Below, one piece after another: positions 34,994-48,151 of a stretch of 64,000 bases of DNA. The notes beneath the pieces were generated by a model. The model was not told the origin of the DNA, made no database searches, and worked only from the letters and a program-made list of their open reading frames with translations. Numbering within the stretch: the first letter of the stretch is position 1; each line of letters starts with the position of its first letter. The translations under genes and the position numbers were made by a program. The stretch comes from Torreya grandis. Its lineage: Eukaryota > Streptophyta > Pinopsida > Cupressales > Taxaceae. The stretch spans positions 3,607,001-3,671,000 of the forward strand of contig JARHVA010000122.1 of the NCBI GenBank assembly GCA_037957365.1, read 5' to 3'.

Positions 34994-37670
34994 TATAACA
35001 CACTTGATGGGACTAGATGCATCCCACACATGAAGAAGATCATTATGCAACTTTAAAACCTTCATTTTAATAATTAAAAATCTTATAAATTAATTTTGTA
35101 ACTTTATTTTGTCATTTTTATTTGCCATGGGTTTACACAATAATCAACGTCATCTAATAATACTGACATCGATTGGATAGCTTAACCGATGTTAGTTAGT
35201 AAAATTGACATCAGTTGGATACCTACCATTGGTCACATTGGTATAACTGATGTCAGTTAGATAACTAACATCGATTAGAAAATGTAACCATCATCAGTTA
35301 TATAAATCAATGTTGGTCACTGTGTTTTTCTTAAAACATAGACCCAAGAGCTCTTTTTATAAAGTTAATTGTTTCAAACCTAAAAGATCTTCGAGAATAA
35401 AGGACATGCTAAATTTTTTGTTGTAGGACCAAGCTTGATATTTACTAAAAACATGTTTTAGATTACCTTTTGATTGCTTAAAAATTAATTAGGAACCTTG
35501 TTTTGGTGTTTAAAAAAAACAAAACAAATTTTATATGTTTATGGTGAATGTTTTCAAAGTTTTCAACTAAGACCAAGGTGTCAAATGAACACCACCTCAT
35601 TTTCCATTTGGGCTTAAAAATGAACTCACCTTTTCAAATATTTTTTTATTTACTTGGTTATTTAGATTAAATTTTTATTTGGCAAAAAAAGGGATGTTAC
35701 GTGTATGCTATTCCATTTGTTCCCTTTAGGGAACCATTGGAATCAAAAGCTCCATTCCTATTTCAAGTAGCCTAGTCCAAGGATTAAAAATAAAGTCATC
35801 TAAATCACTCCCCAAAAAATCATCAAAGTTTGGGTGACCTTAAAAATGACCTTAAAGTCTTTCTACTTTCATGATTTCTTTATTTTTATGTAAACTTGGC
35901 TTATGAGGGGGACTTCATCACCTCCCGTGAGTTATTTAGGTAAGCTTTGACCCAGGGTTTCACCTCCTAACATTGAATTCATTTGGCTCCTAATTGAAAT
36001 TGTACACGAGATGTAGTGGCACTTTGGACATCACACTACACTGAGCGAATAGTAGGATGTAGTGGTTTCAAAAAGGACTAGACATTTTTGCAACAAGCTA
36101 AGTGATATAGACCCAAAATTTGTGCTTTTCTTTTGCATTGTTTGGCATGAAAGTCATTGTGCAATTGATTCCCCTAGAATGTTCAAAAACTTGTTAGATT
36201 TTAGATAAATCCCCACTTTCCATGAAAGTATTATTGGTTCAAGGTGCACCTCAAGGTCCATGTCATAGTACTATCATCTGAGAGAAGGGGGGGGTGTAAA
36301 AAACCTACTATATAATGAGTATTTACTTTTGGATGAATACTTAAAATCCTCTCAAATGACATAAATTGATGGATTCTAACAATACCAAGTAAACTTGTCA
36401 ATTTAGGATCTAAGAGTGATTAATTAGTTAGTATTGTCATAGATTAGACTCTTGTTTGAAGTCAAAACTTGGTGTAAAAAAACAAATTCAAACCAAACAC
36501 ATGGTCCTAATTTTCATTTGAACAAAGAGGTGCTATGTTTCTTGCGAAAGATTATCAATTTTCCTTGTTCAAAGTTCATCAAAAGATTGAGAGTCATATC
36601 ATCTACTTTGGTGTAGTTAGGCTACCCAATTGAGTCTAGACCTTTACCAAAGTTGTTTAGGTCCTTCACTTATAATGTAAATTCAAAATTGCACCTCTAT
36701 AAGTTCATAAGGATGATGTGTTAAGTGGGTTCATCCTTTACACTAAACTTGAGGGAACTTAGGTTTAATTTTCAATTTGGGTTGAAGGCCATTTAAGACT
36801 CATAATCATTGTCATCACTTGATAGACTTAGGCCAATTTGTGCCAAACACTTTCACTTTGAGTCTATGCACCACAACATTTTGAGCCAAGAAAAGTAGGG
36901 TTATACTATCAAAATTGTGGGAAATTATCTTTTCCTTAGAACATTTTTGAAACAAACTTTTTTGTCACACATTTTGGGTAGTATAGCATCGTTACACTAC
37001 CCAAAACATTTCAAATATTTTTTCATAGACCCTCTTACATAGAGTTCAAATTTGTTGCTACATTTTCAGACCTATCCAAGTGTACTTTTGTGATGCTTTG
37101 TCTAGAGCAAAGTTGCACCATTCACTTTTTTCTAACTTATATGTCAAAAGAACCAAGTTTAATACCATTTTTTATGAAAAAATAAACCATTTCTAAAGTA
37201 CCTTTTATTTCATACCTTATACCTAGTTGATCAAGTTCATGTCCAAGAATCAAATTCCTAGTGTTTGTTAGAAGTGTTTCAAATTAGTTAGATTAAAACT
37301 TTCATCTATTTGAAAGTCTAGATTTTGATGTTGTTTAGCCAAGAGTCCTAGTGCATACCTTAATTGAGCCTAGATTTTGATGCTGCATTTGGCTGAAAGA
37401 CCCAACAACTTTTAAATTCCTATATTAGACTAATTTGAAACACTTCGACCTTAGAGTTTAGCATTTTGATTTTTGGTCCATTTACTTTCTTATCTTTGTG
37501 TGAACAGTGAAACATTAGATACTTCATGCTAGCTTGTTCCTCGTAAATCTTTACATAAACCTTTTGATCTTTTTGATGAATCTAGACCAAGTTAGAACAT
37601 CATCTATTTTAGACATTGCCCTTTTTAGATTTTGTAGAAATATTTGACATTTAATCACAAAACATTGACT
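34994..37670 (+). other. 5' leader of element C with worn primer-binding site and repeats
   Basis: TTGATGGGACT just after the LTR corresponds to TTGGCATGCCCGGTGGGACC of element B with about 10 bases lost. 35,130-35,330 holds short units such as CATCGATTGGAT, GATGTTAGTTAG and GATGTCAGTTAG, about 18-40 bp apart. The part to about 36,225 matches the element B leader. A run of eight G lies near 36,287. No upstream ORF is recognisable. Confidence 0.75.
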
Positions 37671-40600
37671 ATGGATCCCAACATGTATTCCTATACTCAT
37701 AGTGGACTTATGTAAAATTCAAGGATTAGTAATGTAGTTGTGTAGGAAAAAATGGTGTAAGACCCTTATGTGGATAATATTTCTTATGAGATGGATTATT
37801 ATCCCTCTTATAATACTCAATTAGGGGAACAAAGTCAAAATCCATTAGCTAACTATCTAGTTAACACATCACCTTATTCAGAACAAGACCAAGAATAAAC
37901 CGCACAATACCTAGATACAATACCCATAGTGGATGAGTTAGTTCTTCAATAGTCATATTATACTAATATGGATTCTATGTATGATCCATTTTTGTTTGAG
38001 TGACATTTGTTAGAGAACAAAGATGAGATTTTGTTAGAGACATAGAAGTAGGGGCCAAATTTCCAGCAGGCTTTCCCCATGAAAATTTACCAAATCTAGT
38101 AAGAGTGCCCCATAGTATAATTTATGATCTACCCTACCTCTTCTAGAAATCTGATGGATCTAGGCCAAATAATGTACCAATATACTAATATATCTAATCA
38201 AGGAAAAAACATCATGGAAGATCACTTTAACCAAATGTAAACAATATATCAAAACTACTTGAATCTAACACATGATTTCAATCAAATGAACATGGTGAGT
38301 AAGCCTTTCATTAACCTAATTCCTTCAATAGGAGTGTTGATAGAGTTAAATAGATAAGAGAATTCAAATTTTGACCCATTCATATAAACCGCTTTGATAG
38401 ATAACTTGATGCATATGCTTATTATTAAAGAAATGTCTTCAACCTCTACACAAAATATTAAACCAAATGTAGTAGACAATGTGCAAACAACATCCAATCC
38501 TGATCAAAGTGGTACTAACACATAAATAATTAGCCAATAATATGGGCCTATAGTTAATCCTATGAATAGATCATCATACCAGGGAATAGGAGTTTCTACA
38601 TCCCAACTTCAATTGGCTTCTTCCTCAAGTGTATAACCTATGGGATTAGGTAATCAAACAATGGCTAATATCATGCTTCAATGATAGAATGTGATGAATC
38701 CTACTCATATTCAACAAGTAATGACTAGTATTCCACAATAGTAGGCAAAATCTAGTGTATCAATGCAATAGAAGATAAATACATTACCACTTTAATCAGG
38801 GGAAACTAAAGTTCCACCTCACTAGGTAATGACAAACATACCTCTTCAATCGTAGACTAATATGCCAATTCAAAACCAAGAAATGACTAGTCAACAATGT
38901 GCAAATATTGGTTAGTGATAGATGTTGAATTTTTAACCTATTTTCACTTCCTCATAGGGATTCATACAATAAGGAGGTCCCCATGTTTCTCAAGTACATA
39001 CTAGACAATTTTTGGTTCAAAAGATGCCACAAATTTAGAGACAAGGTCTTGGACCACAAGTTCCCACTCAACATCAAGGTTGAATTAGTCATTATCATGT
39101 CCATTTTCAACCACAATAGGCACAGTATAGTTATACCCCTCCATCCCAACCACAAAATCCTCTAGGTAAAACCTTTATCTCCAACCTAAACCAAAATATC
39201 ACACAACCAAGTGTGCAATTTCAAGTACATTCTAATCCATATATGCATATCCATGGTCTATTCCCCAACTAAACCAATATACCCCAATAGGTATCTCTAT
39301 CATAACTTGGTCAAAGTGTCCCACTTGTGACCTCTTAATCATCTACCCAAATTTTCCCTCAAACCAATGTTCCTTCTAGTTTCCTATACCAATAATTGTA
39401 ACAAATGAAGGATGCAATTGCTACCATTCAAGCTAGTAAATAGATTAAAAAGTTCAAATTGGATGACATGTGTTCCTACCCATTCAACATGGAGTATTTG
39501 TAAATACCATTTCCTCTAAGATATGAACCGCCAAAATTTGACAAATACAAAGGGAAAGGTGACCCTAAGGCTCATTTGACTGAATTTTTTGTCACATGTT
39601 AACTAGTGGCATATAGTGGCATATACCTTTTGTTATTGTTCTCAAGGATCTTGGATAGATAATCCTTGGAGTGGTTTTTAAAGTTGCCCAAAAATTTAGT
39701 AACAAATTTTGATGATCTTTCTGATAAGTTTGTGTATCACTTTTCCTATAATCTTAAGCATGAGATTTCATTAGTAGACTTAAAACAATAAAAAAAAGCT
39801 GGTGAGAGTTTTGTAAGTTATTTACAATGGTGGAGAGCCCTTGTAAGCTATTTCACCTACATTTTACCAGATAAATAATTATCCATTGTGTTTATTAAAA
39901 ATTTGCATAGTGAGATAGCTTATCATTTGGAACTACAATGTGCACATACTTTCAAGGAAATCATCGATAAAGGCTTGTTGATTGAGAAATTACTCATCAA
40001 TAAAGAAGTTATTAAGCTTAATTAAAATAATCAAAATCAAGGTACCAATTAGGGAAATGACCAACATCAACATCTCATTCAAGTGAAAGCATCAAAACTG
40101 GCATAGGCCAATAACCATAAAATATCGAAGCAATTCAATTGTCATAAGAATGTTATGGGATAAGGAGTAACCAAATCCCATCATGTCCAAATGGTGAAAA
40201 CATCATATACACCACCTTTTTAGCTTACTCTTACTCAGAAACCTCTCTAACCAATGATGTAACACAACAACCATTACCATTGCCAACCCCTCCTCATAGG
40301 AGAACCGTGCCTACACATCATGTCTTTAATGACCTAGGAGAACTTATTGAGTCTATATTTTTCAAGTGTTCTAATGATAATCTAATTGGTTGGCCTATAC
40401 CAAAGCATTATCTATAAGGCATTCTTTGTCTTGATTGGTATCGTGAAAATGAATTATGTGACTATCATCGGGTCAATGGGCATAATCTATGAAGATGTGT
40501 CTAAATCAAGCATTTAATTAAGAATATGTTGGATAATGGGGAGATATCATTAGATAATGGTGATTTCACTTCCAATCAAAATATTTGGATTTATCAAAAC

Positions 40601-41270
40601 CCCTTTCCCTGACATAACAATTAGCAACAACAAAATAATTATCAACAGTAACAATAATAACCAGTACAAGAGTAAAATAAATAGTATCAAAATCAAAGGC
40701 TAAACCAGTAAAATCAATAAAATCATTATTAAAACCCATAATGATAGAATAATGAACAACACTAAGGTCAGAATGTTAATAACCAACAAACCTACCATGC
40801 ATTTTCACATCACTACAATAGGGTTGTAGGTCATATTGTAGGGGGTTGCATTAACACTATCTCCATTAATCCTATACCAAGCACTAATTAGCCTAGACTA
40901 TTTCTAAATAATAACATTCAACCAAATTACATAGATAATCCTTCTTTAACTTGGGAGTGCATATAGGCAAACCAAAAAACTAGGACTTCCCCTTTTGGAC
41001 CTTATATTAATAGCTCGTCCTTACCACATGACCACATGTGAGCACACCAACAACCGAGACTTATCCTATTTGGTCCCACACCATTCCCAACATTGGTTAG
41101 TAATAATGGTCTAGTATTTAATCTTGATTATGTAATCACAACTCAGAGGTCAAAGATTACTATTCTAGGCCCATAACCATCTACCACTTTGCCTATCATT
41201 TAACCTCAAAATAAACCAATCACTACTAACTAAGATAAGAAATTTGATATTGTGGAACACTTGCAAAAGA
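37671..41270 (+). pseudogene. gag of element C with long N-terminal extension
   Basis: The likely start is the ATG at 37,671 (MDPNMYSYTHSGLM), matching the element B ORF start. The first ~590 codons form a Gln/Asn/Ser/Pro-rich extension without recognised domain. The gag core begins near 39,525 with PPKFDKYKGKGDPKAHLTEF, then DLSDKFVYHFSYNLKHEISL and ESFVSYLQWWRAL, matching the retrotransposon gag family. At 40,455-40,500, CDYHRVNGHNL, a stop, then RC is the Cys-His motif. A second His-rich spot, HYNRVVGHIVGGC, lies at about 40,810-40,850. The frame is broken by many TAG/TAA stops, several in place of a likely CAG or CAA. Confidence 0.82.
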
Positions 41271-41499
41271 CACCAGTACAAATTTCTATTTTAAATTTGA
41301 TACAAATGTCAATAATCCATAAGAACATATTAACAGAGTTTTTGACCCAATCCACTATTGATAGTGACATATCCCCTGATAAATTTCAAGCTTTGGTTGG
41401 ACACCTAGCTCTAGCCTAACAAGTCACATTCAACCAAAGTGATATGTCTTCCCTTGGTCCACTCCATAATAATCCATTATACATATAAGTTTATATCAG

Positions 41500-41903
41500 A
41501 TGGCATAAAGTGAAATGTGACCTTATAGACAATGGATTCAGCCTTAACATAGTGTCTCTAAAGCTCATCAAGCTTCTTGGGTACATAATGGTAGATCTCC
41601 AACCAAAAACAATAACCATCAAAGCCTATGATAATCAAGAAAGAATCACAAGGCACCATTAGTTTGATAATTATCATTGGGCCTTTGACCCATGATACAC
41701 TTTGCCATGTGCTTGATCTTGAGTTATCATCCAATATGCTTCTAGACAGGCCTTGGTTGCATGATATTCATGTAGTCCCATCAACGCTGCACCAATGTAT
41801 CAAGTTTTCCCATTTAGGGATGGAAGTGAATATTCCAAGATATTTACACCCATATGAACATTATAAACATCTTAAGGTAGAATTTCAAAGATATAATTAT
41901 TAG
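41500..41903 (+). pseudogene. Aspartic protease of element C
   Basis: CDLIDNGFSLNIVS is the active-site block, with Asp at 41,528-41,530 in D-N-G form as usual for Tat. After a frameshift, the frame 41,628-41,903 reads GTISLIIIIGPLTHDTLCHV, then LLDRPWLHDIHVVPSTLHQC and IKFSHLGME, the C-terminal half seen in Ogre-like proteases. It matures Gag-Pol. Damaged by a frameshift and stops. Confidence 0.87.
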
Positions 41904-43379
41904 TACGGTATGAATCTAAGTTTCAAGAAGGATAAAGGAAAGGCTATACTTATTGATCCTTCACTAGATAATTATATAGATCCTAATATATTAGATTCCC
42001 TTTCCCACATGCCACCTCCTGAAGCTTCTAATCATTTCACCATTTCATATAATAGATTAGGAGAGTATGTGACCCATGATACATTTCATAATGTCAATTT
42101 TATTTAGAATTCAAAAACCTTTAGGTGACCTAAAGTCACCTCATATATGTATTAGCAACAAAAGAACAAATATAAGGGACCTATAACATTTGTACCAACA
42201 TCTAGCCTAGAACTTGACCCTCTTGAAGGGGATGAATCATGGTTATGCAATGACAACCAAGTTGATTGTTAAAAAAATGCAAAGTATCCTATTCCCAATA
42301 GGATCATGGAACATCCAAATTATGAAGGAAGAGGCCTCAAACCAAATCAACAAGGAATCATCAAGCCAATTTCTATGACTAAGTATGAAAGACCTTATGG
42401 ACTTGGATTTAAACCACCTGGGGGTGACCCCACATATCTTATCCAAACTTCATCACCAGTGACTAGTGATGATGATGCTAATAGTGAAGCAAAGTCTGAT
42501 CATAGCCTCACCTTTGATGACCTAGTTGAAACAAACCTACTTGATAAGAATACCATTTATACCCTTACCCCAGTTATTCATCATAATCCATTACCATTAT
42601 AATATACCCAACTGATAGATTAGGACCCATAAGAATCTAGTCTACTGATTGATAAGTTTCAGAATGATGAGGCATTTTATGACTTTTTAGGCATTAGAGA
42701 CAATGTTCATCTAGGAGATCACAAATCAGGGTTCTCAATCACATTAGATCCTGTAGCCTATTTTAGAGAGCGAGTGAACACCCTTAGTCAAAAACAAATA
42801 AGTAAAACATTGAGGTCCCAAAGTGAAAACCTCTTTAAAGCATTTTTTGACCATGGAAAAAGTAAAGATAAAGGCTAGTCTAGTAGTGAAAGCCTATTTT
42901 AGGTGCCATTGGATGGGGGTGTTCATTCTTCTTTGAATTTAGACTATAAAACCACCAATGATGAACTTACCTATGGATCCAAGTTTATATTTGATTAATA
43001 ACAAGTATTTTATCAAATTCTTCAAGAATTTTTGACTATTTTTGTCACATGGTCAGATATCCCATTAGGGGACTCAGATTTATCATGCCTATGAGAAGTT
43101 GAAGAGTAAGTCCTAACAGAGGACCCTAACATAATTCAATAGTTCAAATCATTGCATACTATCCTATAAGATGGTTCAACCATTCTAGTCAAAGATACAA
43201 TAGAGGTAAATATCAGGACTCTGTCAGACCTAAAATAGATACATTTAGGTGCATCCCTCACTAAGGAGGAGCATGATGTATTTATAGATCTACTAAGATA
43301 TTTTGTAGATATCTTTGCATGGGCCTATTCTAACATCCCAGGTTTAGGCCCTGCCTTGGTTATACACCACCTTATGGTT
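41904..43379 (+). pseudogene. Protease-RT spacer of element C, possible G-patch-like remnant
   Basis: The frame 42,306-42,602 contains YEGRGLKPNQQGIIKPISM and YERPYGLGFKPPGGD; the GRGLKPNQQGI part resembles the G-patch (..GLG..QQG I) that some Tat elements carry before RT. The rest, to 43,379, is acidic and broken by stops. The end (about 43,260-43,379) resembles the lead-in to RT (EEHDVFIDLLRYFVDIFAWAY). Confidence 0.6.
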
Positions 43380-44110
43380 AATCTTGATGCCAAACCAGTA
43401 AAACAAAAGTTACGTAAGATGCATCCTCACATTATTATATTGGTAAATAAATAGTTGGAAAAAATCTTAGAAGAAGGATGTATCCGATCCATTGATTACT
43501 CAAAATGGATCTCTAATGTGGTACCTATTAGTAAAAATCCTAAAGGGATCAAAATTTGTACTAATTTATGAGACATCAACAAAGCTTATCCTAAATATGA
43601 TTTTCTATTTCCTAATATTGACATGATCATTGAATCCATGGTAGCTTATGAAATTCTTTCACTCATGGATGGATTTTTTAGATATAACCAGATCAGAATA
43701 ACACCAGAAGACTAACATAAAATAGTGTTCACCAATCCATGGAGAACATTTTGTTATTAGGTAAAGCCATTTAACCTTAAGAAAGTTAGAGCTACATATC
43801 AAAGGGCCATGACTATCATATTCCATGATATGATGCATGATATTATTAAAGACTATGTCGATGACATATTATCAAAATCCAAAACTAGGGCCAACCATCT
43901 AATAGTGCCACATAAGATATTTGAAAGATTAAAAGAGTACAAAGTTAGACTCAGTCCAAATAAATGTGTGTTCGGTGTAACTTTAGGAAAATTAATTGGT
44001 TTAATTGTGTCCCATAGAGGTATTGAAGTTAATCTAGCTAAATTCCATGTTATAACTGAGATGTTACCACCAACCAATTTAAAGCAACTCCATATTTTGT
44101 AGGGTATGAT
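43380..44110 (+). pseudogene. Reverse transcriptase of element C
   Basis: Blocks in order: KQKLRKMHPHI, EEGCIRSIDYSKWISNVVPI, KGIKICTNL*DINKAYPKYDF, EILSLMDGFFRYNQIRI, HKIVFTNPWRTFCY, then KDYVDDILSKSK with YVDD at 43,854-43,865, and NKCVFGVTLGKLIGLIVSHRG. The catalytic Asp pair is intact. Some stops (for example in TNL*D and FCY*V) and one altered block (FNLKKVRATYQ) show decay. Its sequence is clearly different from the A/D type. Confidence 0.93.
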
Positions 44111-44229
44111 CCAATCAATCCAATGCTTCATCTCTCAGTTAGAAGACAAGTGCCATCTATTTACACCTTCTAAAAAGGGGAGTTGTATTTCACTGAGATG
44201 ATCACTACTAAATATATTTTCAACAACTC

Positions 44230-44625
44230 AAATAATATCTTGTTAATCCACCTATTTTATTACCTTCTATGCTAGGAATGCCATTCTTTTTATACCTATT
44301 AGCTATCGATCATGATCTAGGGGAACTCTTGGCTCAACATGATGATAATGGAAAAGATAATGTCATATACTACCTAAGCCATACCTTGGTTACATATGAA
44401 CATAACTATGTACCTATTAAAAAATCTTGTCTGGACATGGTCTTATTAGCTCAAAAACTATGCCATTACATGTTGAATAATAAGACCATGGTCATTTCAA
44501 AAGTAGATTTACTCAAGTATCTACTATCTAAAATAACTTTTCAAGGTAGAATGGCTAAATTTATCATGATTCTCAGTGAGTTTGACATAGAGTATGTCAA
44601 TCAAAAGGTAATCAAGGGATAAGTT
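44230..44625 (+). pseudogene. RNase H (first) of element C
   Basis: The frame 44,269-44,622 reads LYLLAIDHDLGELLAQHDDN, VIYYLSHTLVTYEHNYVPIK and LLAQKLCHYMLNNKTMVIS, the standard gypsy RNase H blocks. The N-terminal edge lies in a stretch with a frameshift. Confidence 0.88.
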
Positions 44626-44724
44626 CTTACAGATCAACTTGTTGAAGCACCTCTCACAGACACACATCCACTCATGTTTCAATTTTTTGATGAATATATA
44701 ATGAATATTATTGACACACCCCTT

Positions 44725-45210
44725 GAGGAGTAGCCTTGGAAGTTATATTTTGATGGTTCATTTACTGCACATGGATCGGGGGCAGGCCTATTATTTATAA
44801 CACCGTAGGGGGATTTAATCCCTAAATCATTCAAAATCAGTTTTCCTTGTACAAACAACATGGTTGATTATGAAGCACTTGTTTTAGGACTTCAACAAGT
44901 GTGCATTGGAATATATCTCATCTCCAAGTTTATGGTGATTTTTAATTAATTATTAATCAGGTCATAGATCATTTTCAGACCAAAGATGACAAGTTGATTC
45001 CATATAAAGCCATGGTCGACACTCTTAAGCAACAAATTACCAATATTCAGTTTGAGTACATACCAAGGGCTAGTAATAGAACTACAGATGCCATGGTTAC
45101 CATTGGGTCTCTAATTTTAAAAACATATAAAGTTAGAGAGTATCAATTCCTCATCGAGAATTTATCAACACCAACTCATGAATCTTCAATTGTTGCCATG
45201 ATTTGTGATA
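44725..45210 (+). pseudogene. Archaeal-type RNase H of element C
   Basis: PWKLYFDGSFTAHGSGAGLL gives the first catalytic Asp, NMVDYEALVLGLQQ the Glu. The next block is frameshifted near 44,930-44,990 so the usual DSQL motif is damaged. The end (FEYIPRASNRTTDAMVTIGS, 45,050-45,110) matches the ..IPR..N..ADALA.L.S terminus. Confidence 0.88.
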
Positions 45211-45349
45211 TGTTTGGTCCTAATTCTATCTAGTACTTAGACCTTTATAACTAACTTCGTGACCAAGTTATACCACCTAACCTATCTCAAAAAAAAACTA
45301 AAGCTTTCATTCATCATTTCACTCATTATAATCTACATGGATCCACCCT

Positions 45350-46489
45350 TTACCATCATAGTTTTGATGGAACTCTTCTTCATTATTTAACTTTGGTAGA
45401 GTCTACACTAGCATTAAGAGAATTTCATGAAGAAGTATGTGGTTCTAATTCTAATGGGTTAGTCCTATCCAAAAATCTCTTGTGTACTAGTTATTATTGG
45501 CCCATAATGGATTCAAATGCCAATACATATGTAAAAGAGTGTGACAAATTTCAATGACATACTAATTTGATTCATGCCCCAGCAAAAACTTTGAAACCAA
45601 TGTTGACACCATGTCCATTTTCTACATGGGGACTTGACCTCATTGGGAAGATTAACCCCACTTCATCTAATGACCATAAACATATCCTTACCACTACCAA
45701 ATATTTCACTAAGTGGGTTGAATCTATACCCCTCACTTACATGATTGGAAAGAAAATTTCCAAATTCATTTTCAACCATCTCATTTGCCACTACAGTATC
45801 CCCTCTGACATTATATTTGATAATGGAGGATTGTTTAATAACAAGGATGTAGAAAACTATGTAATAAATATAACATCACACAACATTTTTATACAACATA
45901 TTACCCTCAACATAATGGCCAAGTTGAGGCAACCAATAAAACCATTATTAATATTCTCAAGAAAATTGTCAATAATGCCAATCATGATTGGCACTTATAG
46001 ATATTCCTTACCCTTTTGGAATATCATACCAATCATCATACCCCCATAGGAGCCAATCCATACTCACTTGTTTATGGTACTAAATCCATCCTTCCCATTG
46101 AGGTTGAATTGCCTTCATTGTGCATCTCTTTCAAGCATGTCTTAGATGATCATGACTATCGAGTAGCTCTCTTTGAAGAGCCATACCTACTTGATGAAAA
46201 ATGCATAACCATGCTCAAAAATATTTAAGCATATCAAAATTAACTCAAAGGTCACTATAATCAACATGTTAAGTATAGAACATTTGAACTTGGTGATCTT
46301 ATTCTTAAATAAAACCAAAAGAATACTATGAATGAGAAGAAGCATATAGGAAAATTTAAACCAAACTGGATAGGGCCTTTCATCATCACTACAAATTATG
46401 GATCAGAAGCATACTAGCTCACCACACTAGATGGTGATGAACTTCTAGAGCTAATGAATATTATTTATCTCAAGTGGTATTATTCTTGA
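45350..46489 (+). pseudogene. Integrase of element C
   Basis: Integrase joins the cDNA to the genome. The zinc-binding region reads LREFHEEVCGSNSNG and later YVKECDKFQ (one His/Cys position altered). The DDE core: Asp at 45,636-45,638 in WGLDLIG, Asp at 45,819-45,821 in IIFDNGG, Glu at 45,926-45,928 in HNGQVEATNKT, the last in a shifted frame. GANPYSLVYGTKSILPIEVE follows, then the C-terminal GKFKPNWIGPFIITTNYG block, ending at the TGA at 46,487-46,489. All three catalytic codons survive despite the frameshifts. Confidence 0.92.
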
Positions 46490-46808
46490 AGTCTAGGGTG
46501 TATTTTATGTAAGGACCATTTTAGTTATGCCATTTTATTAGTATTCTTCTTTATATAAATACCATCCTTATCTATCCTCTTCATAGTATCCACTTTCTAC
46601 TTCCGACCTATCAACCCAGTGTGTTCTAAATCTTAGCCTATCTAACCTTAGTTTTTTCCATTCATTACACACTTTTATCATCAAGGTATTTGATTAGTTT
46701 CATTAGTTGGTTCAAGTACTTCAGATAGAAATTGTATTTTGGGACAATGTGACAAGTTTTAGTAGTCACATCCTTTATTTGTTATTATTTTCTTACCACC
46801 AGTCTTGT

Positions 46809-46895
46809 TACTAATTATAAACACCTTTGGGAAAATTAGTACCATTTATCTATGCTGTCGTGTCCTAGTTATAACTACCTATGGGTAAAATAAGG
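46809..46895 (+). repeat. 17-nt-loop hairpins, copies 1-2 (element C)
   Basis: Copy 1: 46,809-46,841, TACTAATT / AATTAGTA perfect 8-bp stem, loop ATAAACACCTTTGGGAA. Copy 2: 46,864-46,895, CCTAGTT / AATAAGG type stem with one mismatch and one G-T pair, loop ATAACTACCTATGGGTA. Confidence 0.8.
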
Positions 46896-47109
46896 GCCAC
46901 ATTAAGCCTTGATGTACCAACTTACCATTTCCCATGTCATACTATGTCTTTTTACCAACTATGCCTATTCTATTTGAATTGATTGCTATACTCATCAAAT
47001 TCCTCCACTATAAGGGTAGAACTACAGTGAGTTTAGGTCCTACTCTGGGACTATGTAGGTAGTCCTTGATACTTATTGAGGTCAACTCAATCACCCTTTC
47101 TACCATGCT

Positions 47110-47157
47110 CTCACCATTTTATGAGTAACCTAAGCTACACTCTCACGATTTTGTGAG
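47110..47157 (+). repeat. Two CTCAC-(6 nt)-GTGAG hairpin motifs (element C)
   Basis: 47,110-47,125: CTCAC cattttATGAG. 47,142-47,157: CTCAC gatttt GTGAG, perfect 5-bp stem. Followed by the TTGAGTTGAGA segment, as in element B at 23.3 kb. Confidence 0.7.
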
Positions 47158-48151
47158 CTTGAACCATTTAGTGTCTCATCATTCTCGATTGAGTTGAGAC
47201 ACTCCAAAACAATTCCAAAAACATTTGAAAAATCATTAGAAAAGAACAAAAACATTGACCACTTTTTTGCCTTAAGGATTCTGGGAACCCTTATTAAGTT
47301 ATAAGTAAAACACTTGTCATTTAATTTCTCCATCCTTTTTGGCCTTTTCTCTCATGCACTTTCCATTTTTCAAGATCATTCCTATTCTTCTATCACATCC
47401 ATTTTGTTTATTTTCCTCAGTTATCATATTCTTCCCATTCCTTGGGAGAACTACATTTGGCTTGAAGTTTTTTATTGGATATTACATCCATGGAACTTTG
47501 TAGGCAACATCCACTTACCTAGTGTATATGGAGACATCTCTACCACCCTCTTCCTTTTCTTTTATTCCCCCATTTTTTTCATTTGTTAAGTTGTCACCTA
47601 TTTTCTATGGGCAATGTTCATATGATTTAAATTATGTTGTTTATTTGTTTGTTTTTGTTTATTTTTTTTGTTTGCTTATTTGTTTGCTTTCAACATTGTT
47701 GCCTTGATTCATTTTATGTGTGTTCATTGGGTGATTCCTTTCCCACACTTATACTTGAATTCATCTATATTAATATGTTTACATTATCATCATGGTTTCT
47801 ATCATCGGTGCATTATATTATATTTGAGTATTAGATTTTAGGAGTCAGTCCTTATGTATATTTAAGCCAAGTCCACATGATATTATACCATGATGCCTAC
47901 AAACATGTGATAAAAAAAACCTCAACTTCAAGAAGTCTATTCAATAATGGAAACATCTCTTTGGCACTGACATCCTGATTTAATCCCAATCATATCCCAA
48001 ATAGAGTAATTAACCATGAAAGAATTTAAACCTTTATTAGTTTGAATGAGCATCTCCCTACTAGTAGGTTGTTCCAATTCATCATTACCCTCTGTGTTAA
48101 GTTATCATCATCCTCAAAAAATTTTATCATGTTTTCCATAATTGAGATCCT

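Noticed and set aside
47314..47834. Overlapping hydrophobic ORFs in the element C 3' region
   Set aside because: Two frames of the same T-rich DNA; not conserved in the homologous element B region.
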